A stretch of DNA of 6,589 bases from Bacteroidales bacterium (GCA_028707745.1 JAQWAJ010000101.1:1-6589), one strand, 5' to 3'. Positions 1-6,101 are shown, counted from the first letter of the stretch. Numbers and translations: made by a program. Notes: generated from the sequence alone by a model not told the origin.

Positions 1-405
1 ATGATTTTACGGCAGGGAGCAGCAGAGACGAGTTTGAAATTCGATTTTCCGGTATCGTCATACTGGAAATTGCATTATGATTTCGGTAAAAAATGGGCTG
101 GCCGGTACTCCGGATTCGGACCGGAAACGGTAAATCTATTTTTGATTAATGCCGTTTTACCGTTCCGTGCAAGTTATATCCATCGTGCAGGTGAAAATAA
201 AGCCTGGGAACAATGGATGGAAATGCTTGAAAACCTTCCTGCAGAGAATAACCACATCACCCGTGTCTGGACCGGATATGGTTACCGGGTGCCTAACGCC
301 TTTTACTCACAAGCTTTTTTACACCTCTACAGCCATTATTGCAAGAACCGGAATTGCCTGAATTGTCACATCGGACAATCATTAATTAAAGGCAAGGGTA
401 ATTAA
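1..405 (+). CDS. DUF2851-family protein, C-terminal part (5' end outside window)
   Basis: This is the last 134 codons of a gene whose reading frame is open from the first base; the stop is TAA at 403-405. The ATG at position 1 falls on the window edge and is probably an internal Met, because the family is usually several hundred residues long. Recognisable family features are an aromatic stretch around visible residues 21-28 (YWKLHYDF), a central GFGPETVNLFLINAVLP segment, a W-x-GYG-x-RVPNAFYSQ stretch near 90-104, and a C-terminal cysteine cluster (C114, C119, C122) in the form YC-x4-CLNCHIG. The three-cysteine end could bind a metal, but no function is established for DUF2851. It is common in Bacteroidetes. 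The next gene begins 24 bases downstream on the same strand, so the two may be co-transcribed. Family assignment is by recalled pattern, not by a search. Confidence 0.8.
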   Translation: MILRQGAAETSLKFDFPVSSYWKLHYDFGKKWAGRYSGFGPETVNLFLINAVLPFRASYIHRAGENKAWEQWMEMLENLPAENNHITRVWTGYGYRVPNAFYSQAFLHLYSHYCKNRNCLNCHIGQSLIKGKGN

Positions 406-429
406 TTGATTTTTCATAACTTTACAGAT

Positions 430-1341
430 ATGGGAAAGATACTTCTAACCGGGGCAAATGGCCTTGTTGGACAGTCGCTCGTCCAAAGGATCACGATCAT
501 GCCTGGTTACAGTCTTCTTGCTACTTCTGCATCTGACTGTCTGATAAGAGATTACAATCAGGATTGTTTTATGAAGATGGATATTACCTCTCCTCAGGAG
601 GTGAAAAAAGTCTTTGATATTTATAAGCCTGATATTGTGATCCATTGTGCTGCAGCCACTCAGGTAGATCCCTGTGAACTTGACCACGATTTGTCGGATA
701 TCACCAATATTGAAGGCACCCGTCTGGTGGGCAAGGCTGCAGAAGATTGCGGAGCCCGGTTCATTTATCTTTCCACTGATTTTGTGTTCGACGGTTTACA
801 TGGCCCCTACCGTGAGGAAGATCAGCCGAATCCGGTAAACGTGTACGGCTGGTCGAAGCTTCAGGGTGAATACATCACCAGATCGCTGAAAGTACCCTGG
901 GTGATAGTCCGTACTATCCTGGTGTATGGGGTTACGCTGGTTTTGAGACGCCCCAATCTGGTTACCCGGGTACGCGATTCGCTGATCAGTGGCAGCCCGA
1001 TCCGGGTGGTCGATGATCAATTCAGAATGCCAACCTTGGTGGATGACCTTTCTGAAGGCATCGCTCAGATCATTCAACGATCCAAAACCGGTGTCTATCA
1101 CCTATCGGGACCTGAAATGGTTTCGATATATGATTTTGCCGTAAAAATTGCCCGGTCATTCCAACTGGATACTTCTCTGATTTCAGCCATTCATTCTGAT
1201 CTTCTTTCCCAGCCTGGCCGTCGCCCTGCGGTTACAGGTTTTATTCTTAAAAAAGCCATTGACGAACTGAACTATGTCCCCCGGAACATCAATGACGGAC
1301 TCGAAATAGTAAAAAAAACGATTGCCGGCTTTTCTTTTTGA
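430..1341 (+). CDS. RmlD-like extended SDR oxidoreductase (dTDP-4-dehydrorhamnose reductase family)
   Basis: The protein is 303 aa, the usual length for RmlD/RfbD-type NAD(P)-dependent sugar-nucleotide reductases of the extended short-chain dehydrogenase superfamily. The dinucleotide-binding Rossmann motif is at residues 7-14 (TGANGLVG). The catalytic set is S115/T116 in STDFVFDG and Y139-x3-K143 in YGWSKLQGE. A substrate-domain FRMPT-x-VDDL stretch follows at 198-206. I chose ATG 430 over the in-frame TTG at 406, because the Rossmann fold then starts directly after Met-Gly-Lys, as is normal for the family. The classical substrate is dTDP-4-dehydro-L-rhamnose, but no rmlA, rmlB or rmlC gene is visible beside it. 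Related SDRs act on other substrates or are regulatory, so the specific reaction is inference. It follows the DUF2851 gene closely and precedes the lipoprotein run by 54 bases. Confidence 0.88.
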   Translation: MGKILLTGANGLVGQSLVQRITIMPGYSLLATSASDCLIRDYNQDCFMKMDITSPQEVKKVFDIYKPDIVIHCAAATQVDPCELDHDLSDITNIEGTRLVGKAAEDCGARFIYLSTDFVFDGLHGPYREEDQPNPVNVYGWSKLQGEYITRSLKVPWVIVRTILVYGVTLVLRRPNLVTRVRDSLISGSPIRVVDDQFRMPTLVDDLSEGIAQIIQRSKTGVYHLSGPEMVSIYDFAVKIARSFQLDTSLISAIHSDLLSQPGRRPAVTGFILKKAIDELNYVPRNINDGLEIVKKTIAGFSF

Positions 1342-1369
1342 GCTGATGGTCCCATTTTTGCTTTAAGTT

Positions 1370-1377
1370 TATATTCG
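1370..1377 (+). promoter_or_regulatory. Possible Bacteroidetes -7 element ahead of the lipoprotein run
   Basis: TATATTCG followed by CA matches the Bacteroidetes -7 consensus TAnnTTTG with one mismatch. It lies 18 bases before the ATG of the first lipoprotein, which would give a leader of about 12 bases. A TTTG at 1357-1360 is too close to serve as the -33 box, and the TTTG at 1337-1340 is too far. An overlapping alternative, TAAGTTTA at 1364-1371, is also one base off consensus. The call is weak and rests on position and a partial match. Confidence 0.35.
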
Positions 1378-1395
1378 CATCTAAAACCTGTGATT

Positions 1396-1890
1396 ATGAA
1401 ATACAATTGTCTGTGGCTACTCTTTGCGCTGGTGCTGACAGCTGCCTGCGACCGCGAAACGACCACACCCCCTGGCATCGAACTAACCGGAAGTTCAAAA
1501 TGCAAAAGCAGCGTTTTGAAATCTTTTTCAGACCATTCCTCCGATCAGGATTGTATTCAGTATTTCTGGAAATCGGGTGATACGCTGAAAATAAAACATG
1601 TAAATGCCGGATTTAACTGCTGCCCGCAAGGATTTGGCGTTGAGCTGAAGGTTGTGGGTGACACTCTTGTGATTACTGAATCTGAAAACTCCTCACTTTG
1701 TGACTGCTGCTGCCTCTTCGACCTCGACTATAATCTGACGGGAATCAGTAAAGGCAGCTGGTGGGTGAAAATCGTGGAACCTTATGCGCAGAATAAAGAT
1801 GAGGATAAACTCAGTTTTCTGATTGAATTGAAGAAAAATCAGGAAGGTGAGTTCTGCGTAACCCGGACAGACTATCCATGGGGAATGTAA
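1396..1890 (+). CDS. Cys-rich lipoprotein A, paralogue of the gene at 4440-4940
   Basis: The protein is 164 aa with a lipoprotein signal peptide whose lipobox ends LTAAC (C18). ATG 1396 is preferred over the GTG two codons earlier because it gives a standard Met-Lys start. The mature part has ten cysteines including C18: C36, C53, a NCCP pair at C75-C76, a CDCCCLF cluster at 102-108, and C154 near the end in CVTR. The same pattern recurs in the paralogue: CKS, then C plus an aromatic two residues on, then (K/R)H-x-N-A-x-FNCCP, then GD(T/S)L(L/V)ITE, C-x-C-x-CLF-(D/N)LD, EP and CVTR. Alternating hydrophobic stretches suggest a beta-rich fold. I do not recognise a named domain. The cysteines could form disulfides or bind a metal. 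It heads the lipoprotein run, and the serpin ATG is 26 bases after its stop. Function unknown; an envelope location is inferred from the lipobox. Confidence 0.85.
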   Translation: MKYNCLWLLFALVLTAACDRETTTPPGIELTGSSKCKSSVLKSFSDHSSDQDCIQYFWKSGDTLKIKHVNAGFNCCPQGFGVELKVVGDTLVITESENSSLCDCCCLFDLDYNLTGISKGSWWVKIVEPYAQNKDEDKLSFLIELKKNQEGEFCVTRTDYPWGM

Positions 1891-1916
1891 ACGCAATACC
1901 TGAAAAACAAAGCAAG

Positions 1917-3197
1917 ATGAAAAGAGGAAGAAAAGGAACGGGTGAAAAGGTTCTAAGAGTTGTAAGGGTTGTAATGGTTGTAAGGGTTGTAATGGTTGTA
2001 ATGGTTGTAATGGTTGTAGGGGTTGTAATGGGCGGGTGTTCAAAGGTGACTGATTATGAGCCCAAACCGCTGAATCTTCCCCAGGAAGCAACCGGAGTGA
2101 TTACTGCTGACAACACCTTCGGATTTGACCTGTACACGAAACTGGCTGCCGCAGCTGATGCGGGCACTAACCTGATGATATCGCCACTTAGTGTTTCACA
2201 GGCTTTGTCGATGATCTGGAATGGCGCTGCCGGGGAGACTAAAACAGCCATGGAAGAGGCGCTGAGGGTTGCCGGTTATGATTGGGATGATTTGAATAAA
2301 CTGAATAAAACCCTGATAACCGCCCTGGTTGAACATGATCAGAAAGTAGTGGTCTCTGTAGCCAATTCCATCTGGTATCGCCAGGAATATACCGTTTTAC
2401 CTGATTTTATATCACGAAATCAAACCTGGTATGATGCCGAAGTCAGGCCCATGGATTTTACCGCTTCAGGTTGTAAGGATGTGATCAACAACTGGGTGTC
2501 TGATAAAACCAATCAAAAGATTACCAAAATTGTAGATCAGATCAATCCTGAATCGTTTATGTATCTGATCAATGCAACCTATTTCAAAGGGGCCTGGACA
2601 CATGAATTCAACGTGAAGAAAACCAGTCCGCAAAATTTTTACAAAGAAGACGGAACCACACTTCAGATAGACATGATGCATCAGGAGCTGGATTTGAATC
2701 TTTATGAAAATGAGACCTTTACATCGGTTGAATTGCCCTATGGGAAAGGTAACTGGAGGATGTTTTTATTTTTGCCGGCTGCCGGTAAAAATGTTACGGA
2801 CGTTGAAAAACTACTCACAACAGCCCATTGGGAGGACTGGCTTCCCCGATACGATACCGTCCGCGAAGTACAGTTGTCTCTTCCTAAATTCACCTTTGAA
2901 TACGATCAGAGCCTGAAGGATGCCCTTTCGGCTATGGGCATGGGAGTTGCCTTTACAGATCATGCTGATTTTACGGGGATATTGCCGGAAGGTGGATTGC
3001 TGATCACCGACGTTAAACATAAAACTTTTATCGAGGTTAACGAAGTGGGAACTGAAGCGGCTGCGGTCACTTCAGTAGAGGTGGGTGTGACCTCCGTCGG
3101 GAATTTCATAGCATTCAACCGGCCATTTCTGTTTGCTATCGCTGAAAAATCAACCGGAGCGATTTTATTTATCGGAAGATTAATGAATACTAAATAA
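1917..3197 (+). CDS. Serpin-family protease inhibitor, lipoprotein (serpin 1)
   Basis: The protein is 426 aa: a 40-residue signal peptide, lipobox cysteine C41 (VMGGC), and a serpin domain of about 365 residues, the normal full length. Family landmarks are ISPLSV (88-93), a NATYFKGAW block (219-227), VELPYG (271-276), LPKF (322-325), the hinge E376-VGTEAAA and FNRPF (400-404), ending TGAILFIGRLMN. Serpins trap serine or cysteine proteases by inserting the cleaved reactive loop into a beta sheet. The small-residue hinge (GTEAAA) is the inhibitory type. Counting from P17 (E376) to FNRPF gives the same loop length as alpha-1-antitrypsin and places P1-P1' at T392-S393. ATG 1917 is preferred over ATG 1878, which overlaps the upstream gene and would add a long hydrophilic extension. 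The bases AAAAACAAAGCAAG just before it fit a Bacteroidetes leader. The signal-peptide core is encoded by a 9-base tandem repeat. Confidence 0.95.
   Translation: MKRGRKGTGEKVLRVVRVVMVVRVVMVVMVVMVVGVVMGGCSKVTDYEPKPLNLPQEATGVITADNTFGFDLYTKLAAAADAGTNLMISPLSVSQALSMIWNGAAGETKTAMEEALRVAGYDWDDLNKLNKTLITALVEHDQKVVVSVANSIWYRQEYTVLPDFISRNQTWYDAEVRPMDFTASGCKDVINNWVSDKTNQKITKIVDQINPESFMYLINATYFKGAWTHEFNVKKTSPQNFYKEDGTTLQIDMMHQELDLNLYENETFTSVELPYGKGNWRMFLFLPAAGKNVTDVEKLLTTAHWEDWLPRYDTVREVQLSLPKFTFEYDQSLKDALSAMGMGVAFTDHADFTGILPEGGLLITDVKHKTFIEVNEVGTEAAAVTSVEVGVTSVGNFIAFNRPFLFAIAEKSTGAILFIGRLMNTK
1950..2030 (+). repeat. Nine-copy 9-bp tandem repeat encoding the serpin 1 signal-peptide core
   Basis: Nine consecutive 9-base units fill 81 bases, in frame with serpin 1. 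The first, gttctaaga, is degenerate. The next eight are gttgtaagg, gttgtaatg, gttgtaagg, three copies of gttgtaatg, gttgtaggg and gttgtaatg. They encode Val-Val-Met or Val-Val-Arg units (first Val-Leu-Arg, eighth Val-Val-Gly), residues 12-38. Arg units occur only in the first four copies, so the upstream part acts as the positive n-region and the later copies as the hydrophobic core before MGGC. Gain or loss of a unit keeps the frame. A +1 shift reads TTG TAA and terminates at once. Confidence 0.95.
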
Positions 3198-3202
3198 CCA
3201 CC

Positions 3203-4438
3203 ATGAAAACCACCATGAAAAAACTTCAACCACTATTACTTGCAGTATTGATGACAGCGCTGCTCTTCTCCTGTGACAAGGAACAGAATCAGCCTAAGCC
3301 TTTTGACTTAACCCTTTGTGAACAAAAAGTTCTGGAACAGGGTAATCAGTTCGGATTCGATCTGTTTACCCTGTTAGGTAAAGAGAATCCGGATTCTAAT
3401 CTGTGCATTTCTCCATATAGTTTATACACTTGCCTGGCTATGGTTGCAAACGGGGCTGGTAGCCAAACGCTGGATGAATTGCTAAACCTTCTGGGGTTTT
3501 CAGAGATGGGGGTATCAGACCTGAATAAAACGGTGAAGAATCTGGATCAAACACTGATCGGAATTGATCCGGCGACTGTTTTTGAAACAGCTAATTCTTG
3601 TTGGTATGATGTGAGGAAATTTAATGTCTATGATAATTTTAAGTCCAATTTGGTAGAGTATTATTCAGCTAAAGTGGCAGGTGCTGATTTTTCTAACTCT
3701 TTAACATTGCCTGAAATCAATGGCTGGGTAAAAGATAACACACACGGTAAAATTGATGAAATCATGGATGCAGTCAGTCCGCAGGATATTTGCTATCTGA
3801 TTAATGTTTTGTATTTCAATGGAACCTGGACAAAAAAGTTTAACAGGAAGTTCACATTCCAGTATGCGTTTCAGGTTGTAGATGGAAGTGTTGAAAAGGT
3901 GCCTACTATGTATAAATCGGACACGCTGAATGTGATCAATACGGGTGCTTTGCAGGCCGTTGAATTGCCTTACGGGGACGGAAGCTGGTCGATGTATCTG
4001 TTTCTTCCCAAAACGGGTGTGAACCTGGACGATTGGTGCAGTCAGCAGTTATCAGTGGGATGGTCAGATGTGCGATCCCAGTTTAAACTGGTCGAAGGGC
4101 AGGTAATATATTTGCCTCAGTTCAAAATAAAATCTTCGATAGTACTTAACGATCAATTGAGACAAATGGGGATACCCTCGGCCTTTTCGGCTAATGCCGA
4201 TTTTTCAAAACTGGGCCCCGGATCTATATCTTTGAGCAAAGTTCTGCAAAAAACTTATATCGATGTTAATGAGGATGGTACCGAAGCTGCGGCGGCATCC
4301 GAAGGAGTCTTTTCAGGATCTGGGCCGATATCCCCGATCCGCTTTGATCATCCGTTCATTTTTGTAATTGCTGAAAAATCCACAGGATCTATTATCTTTT
4401 TAGGGAAGGTGATGAACCCATTAACACAAAACAAATAG
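3203..4438 (+). CDS. Serpin-family protease inhibitor, lipoprotein (serpin 2)
   Basis: The protein is 411 aa with a conventional lipoprotein signal peptide (lipobox LFSC, C24) and a full-length serpin domain. ATG 3215 (MKKLQP) is an equally possible start that would shorten the n-region by four residues. Landmarks are ISPYSL (69-74), a YLINVLYFNGTW block (198-209), VELPYG, LPQF, the hinge E357-DGTEAAAA, FDHPF (381-385) and TGSIIFLGKVMNP. The hinge is the inhibitory type, and the loop has the canonical length, which puts P1-P1' near S373-G374. The loop sequence is unrelated to that of serpin 1, with Phe at P4 and Gly/Ser around the scissile site, so the target should differ. The mature protein has seven cysteines against two in serpin 1. 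It starts 5 bases after the serpin 1 stop, and the next gene starts after a 1-base gap, so translational coupling is likely. Confidence 0.95.
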   Translation: MKTTMKKLQPLLLAVLMTALLFSCDKEQNQPKPFDLTLCEQKVLEQGNQFGFDLFTLLGKENPDSNLCISPYSLYTCLAMVANGAGSQTLDELLNLLGFSEMGVSDLNKTVKNLDQTLIGIDPATVFETANSCWYDVRKFNVYDNFKSNLVEYYSAKVAGADFSNSLTLPEINGWVKDNTHGKIDEIMDAVSPQDICYLINVLYFNGTWTKKFNRKFTFQYAFQVVDGSVEKVPTMYKSDTLNVINTGALQAVELPYGDGSWSMYLFLPKTGVNLDDWCSQQLSVGWSDVRSQFKLVEGQVIYLPQFKIKSSIVLNDQLRQMGIPSAFSANADFSKLGPGSISLSKVLQKTYIDVNEDGTEAAAASEGVFSGSGPISPIRFDHPFIFVIAEKSTGSIIFLGKVMNPLTQNK

Positions 4439-4439
4439 T

Positions 4440-4940
4440 ATGAAAAGAATACCAATTGTTTGGATTGTTTTTTCATTATCCACCCTGCTCTTCTCCTGCT
4501 CAAGGCAGGAGGATCAATTGGGCCCGATTTCCATTTCATTTACTTCTGACATGGAGTGTAAATCGAATACCCCGATGATGGGGAATCAAACGGATTCCTG
4601 GTCGCCATGCGTCAGCTATACCTATACCGGCGACAGCCTGCTTACCCTGCGGCATCTGAATGCCTGCTTTAATTGTTGTCCGGAGAATTTCACTGTGGCT
4701 GTTGAACTGAAGGGCGACAGCCTGCTGATCACAGAGGATGATGTCAAACAGAGTTGCCGCTGCAATTGCCTGTTCAATCTGGATATTGTTGTACACAACC
4801 TGCCTGCCGGAACCTATCATGTCAGGTTTATTGAGCCGTGCGTCACTGCAACGATACCGAAGCTGATGTTCGATCTGAATCTGAGCACGACTAAAGAGGG
4901 ACAGGTTTGTGTGACCCGAAGCGAAGGATGGTGTCTGTAA
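4440..4940 (+). CDS. Cys-rich lipoprotein B, paralogue of the gene at 1396-1890
   Basis: The protein is 166 aa with a clear lipoprotein signal peptide (LLFSC, C20). It aligns end to end with the Cys-rich lipoprotein at 1396: MECKS matches SKCKS, PCVSY matches DCIQY, LRHLNACFNCCP matches IKHVNAGFNCCP, GDSLLITE matches GDTLVITE, CRCNCLFNLD matches CDCCCLFDLD, and CVTR is at the end of both. Cysteines are C20, C40, C57, C76, C79, C80, C106, C108, C110, C134, C157 and C165. The even count, clustering and envelope location fit either several disulfides or a metal site. ATG 4440 lies one base after the serpin 2 stop, so it is almost certainly in the same transcript. After the lipobox cysteine comes SRQED, a charged patch resembling Bacteroidetes surface-export signals. 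I recognise no named family and assign no function. Confidence 0.88.
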   Translation: MKRIPIVWIVFSLSTLLFSCSRQEDQLGPISISFTSDMECKSNTPMMGNQTDSWSPCVSYTYTGDSLLTLRHLNACFNCCPENFTVAVELKGDSLLITEDDVKQSCRCNCLFNLDIVVHNLPAGTYHVRFIEPCVTATIPKLMFDLNLSTTKEGQVCVTRSEGWCL

Positions 4941-4968
4941 AAATCAAATGATTGTAAATCAAAAGATT
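4941..4968 (+). repeat. Short imperfect direct repeat between two lipoprotein genes
   Basis: Two 13-base copies, AAATCAAATGATT (4941-4953) and AAATCAAAAGATT (4956-4968), differ at one base and are 15 bases apart start to start. They fill most of the 35-base gap directly ahead of the lipoprotein start at 4976. The repeat could be a local duplication of an A-rich leader, a binding site or chance in AT-rich sequence. Confidence 0.6.
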
Positions 4969-4975
4969 AGTCGTG

Positions 4976-5656
4976 ATGAAAAGGAATGTTATTCTGATCG
5001 GAACGATTTTCATGGTGGGATTAGCGCTGCTGACTTCCTGCAAAAAGGAGCATTGTGACTGTGAATACGGCTCCTATAAAGGAACTGTTGTATTCACGGG
5101 TGCTCCTGAAGTTGACGGATGCGGATGGCTGATCAGGATCGATTCGGTCAATTACCATCCGGTGAATCTGAGTAAAGATTATCAGATTGATGGCTTGATG
5201 GTTACCCTCAAATACGAAAAGGAATCCGAAGGTTATCGTTGTGGCCGCGGGTCTTCACTCATACCATCGATCCGGATTGTGGAGATCCATGCAGATGCTG
5301 AGGAGGTAGGCATTCTTGGAGAAGATGAATGGGATCAATACAAGATGGATCCTTTTCGCATGGATTCAGCGTATGTAAAAGGTGATTACCTCTATATCCG
5401 GGTTGGATACAGCGGCGGGTGTGCCCGTCATGATTTCAGTCTGTGGAAACTTCCCCCGAATGCGCTCAATCCCCCGCCTATCGAACTGGCCCTGTCGCAC
5501 GACAGCCATGGAGATTTGTGTGAGGCCTATTTTACCAGGTGGTTGGTTTTTTCATTGATTCCAATTCGTCAGAGAGGCGTTTATGAAGTAAACTTTTTAC
5601 TTCGGGGTTCACCGGAAATGTCGGCTTATTTTGGTCAGTACACCTATTCCTATTAA
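4976..5656 (+). CDS. Lipoprotein of unknown function with GCGW and GGC-x2-H motifs
   Basis: The protein is 226 aa with a lipoprotein signal peptide ending LTSC (C22). ATG 4976 is preferred over the adjacent GTG at 4973. Two parts can be seen. Residues 48-103 (GCGWLIRID, then HPVNLSKDYQIDGLMVTLKYE, then CG, then IRIVEI) look like a small beta-barrel type domain that I have seen in other Bacteroidetes lipoproteins. Residues 133-211 contain VGYSGGCARHDFSLW (C149, H152), LALSHDSHGDLCEAY and a FSLIPI...YEVNFLLRG end, which also looks like a recurring Bacteroidetes module. Cysteines C27, C29, C49, C89, C149 and C182 may pair as disulfides. It is the last gene of the lipoprotein run, 35 bases after the Cys-rich paralogue, and is followed by a 135-base spacer. 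It lacks the NCCP and CxCxC pattern of the paralogue pair. Function unknown. Confidence 0.85.
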   Translation: MKRNVILIGTIFMVGLALLTSCKKEHCDCEYGSYKGTVVFTGAPEVDGCGWLIRIDSVNYHPVNLSKDYQIDGLMVTLKYEKESEGYRCGRGSSLIPSIRIVEIHADAEEVGILGEDEWDQYKMDPFRMDSAYVKGDYLYIRVGYSGGCARHDFSLWKLPPNALNPPPIELALSHDSHGDLCEAYFTRWLVFSLIPIRQRGVYEVNFLLRGSPEMSAYFGQYTYSY

Positions 5657-5723
5657 CTGTAAAGTGATATAAATTACCAGATCACACCATGAATCTCAGG
5701 AATATCTGTCTAAATGAATGTCT

Positions 5724-5753
5724 TTTGAATTGCAAAATCTTTTTATAACTTTG
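5724..5753 (+). promoter_or_regulatory. Bacteroidetes-type promoter for rpsO
   Basis: A -33 box TTTG (5724-5727) and a -7 box TAACTTTG (5746-5753), an exact match to TAnnTTTG, are separated by 18 bases, close to the usual Bacteroidetes spacing. Transcription should begin near 5760, giving a leader of about 30 bases before the rpsO ATG at 5792. It separates rpsO from the lipoprotein run. Confidence 0.8.
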
Positions 5754-5791
5754 CGGCTTAATTGTTTGACAACAGTAAAATTATAGTAAAC

Positions 5792-6061
5792 ATGTACTTA
5801 ACGGCAGAAAAGAAACAAGAATTTTTCGAAAAGTACGGGAAGTCCAATAAAGACACTGGTTCATCAGAAGGCCAGATTGCCTTATTCTCCTACCGTATTT
5901 CTCACCTGACAGAGCATTTGAAAAAAAATCGCAAGGACTTCAGTACCCAGCGATCACTGATCAGATTAGTAGGTAAACGCAGAAGATTGCTTAATTACCT
6001 TAAAGACAGGGATATCGCACGGTACCGTGCAATAGTCAAAGGATTGAATTTACGTAAATAA
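5792..6061 (+). CDS. rpsO: 30S ribosomal protein S15
   Basis: The protein is 89 aa, the standard S15 length. S15 binds 16S rRNA directly and helps organise the central domain of the small subunit early in assembly. The conserved pattern is plain: the KYGKSNKDTGSSEGQIAL segment, then RISHLTEHLKKNRKDF, then RSLIRLVGKRRRLLNYLK, then YRAIVKGL. The start is ATG 5792 (MYLTAEKK), not the upstream in-frame TTG-type start at 5762, which would add ten residues absent from the family. S15 often represses its own mRNA through a structured leader, but the predicted leader here is short and I see no clear fold. rpsO followed by pnp on the same strand is a conserved arrangement in many bacteria. Confidence 0.98.
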   Translation: MYLTAEKKQEFFEKYGKSNKDTGSSEGQIALFSYRISHLTEHLKKNRKDFSTQRSLIRLVGKRRRLLNYLKDRDIARYRAIVKGLNLRK

Positions 6062-6067
6062 CCCACG

Positions 6068-6101
6068 AAAAAAAAGGCAATTTTATAATTGCCTTTTTTT
6101 T
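6068..6101 (+). terminator. Intrinsic hairpin terminator between rpsO and pnp
   Basis: Stem GGCAATT (6076-6082) pairs perfectly with AATTGCC (6087-6093) around the 4-base loop TTAT. It is flanked by eight A before and eight T after, which extend the stem to 15 pairs. Because an A tract precedes it and a T tract follows, it could terminate in both directions. It begins 7 bases after the rpsO stop. Confidence 0.93.

Noticed and set aside
417..424. TAACTTTA as a -7 promoter element for the RmlD-like gene
   Set aside because: It is one base off consensus, no -33 box lies at the right distance, and transcription would start at the ATG itself.
406..429. TTG 406 as start of the RmlD-like gene
   Set aside because: It adds eight residues before a Rossmann motif that normally begins a few residues from the N-terminus; ATG 430 fits the family better.
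1878..1916. Upstream ATG 1878 as the serpin 1 start
   Set aside because: It overlaps the end of the previous gene and would put a long hydrophilic extension before the signal peptide; ATG 1917 has an A-rich leader and starts Met-Lys-Arg.
1693..2091. Minus-strand open frame with a Leu-Gln-Pro repeat opposite the serpin 1 signal sequence
   Set aside because: It is the reverse complement of the 9-bp repeat and overlaps two well-supported + strand genes; its repeat is a by-product and it has no recognisable domain.
2704..3020. Additional short open frames inside the serpin genes on both strands
   Set aside because: They are shadows of strongly conserved serpin coding sequence, with no leader and no recognisable product.
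5664..5685. GTGAT...ATCAC hairpin as a terminator for the lipoprotein run
   Set aside because: The stem is only five pairs with a 12-base loop and no T tract, too weak to call.
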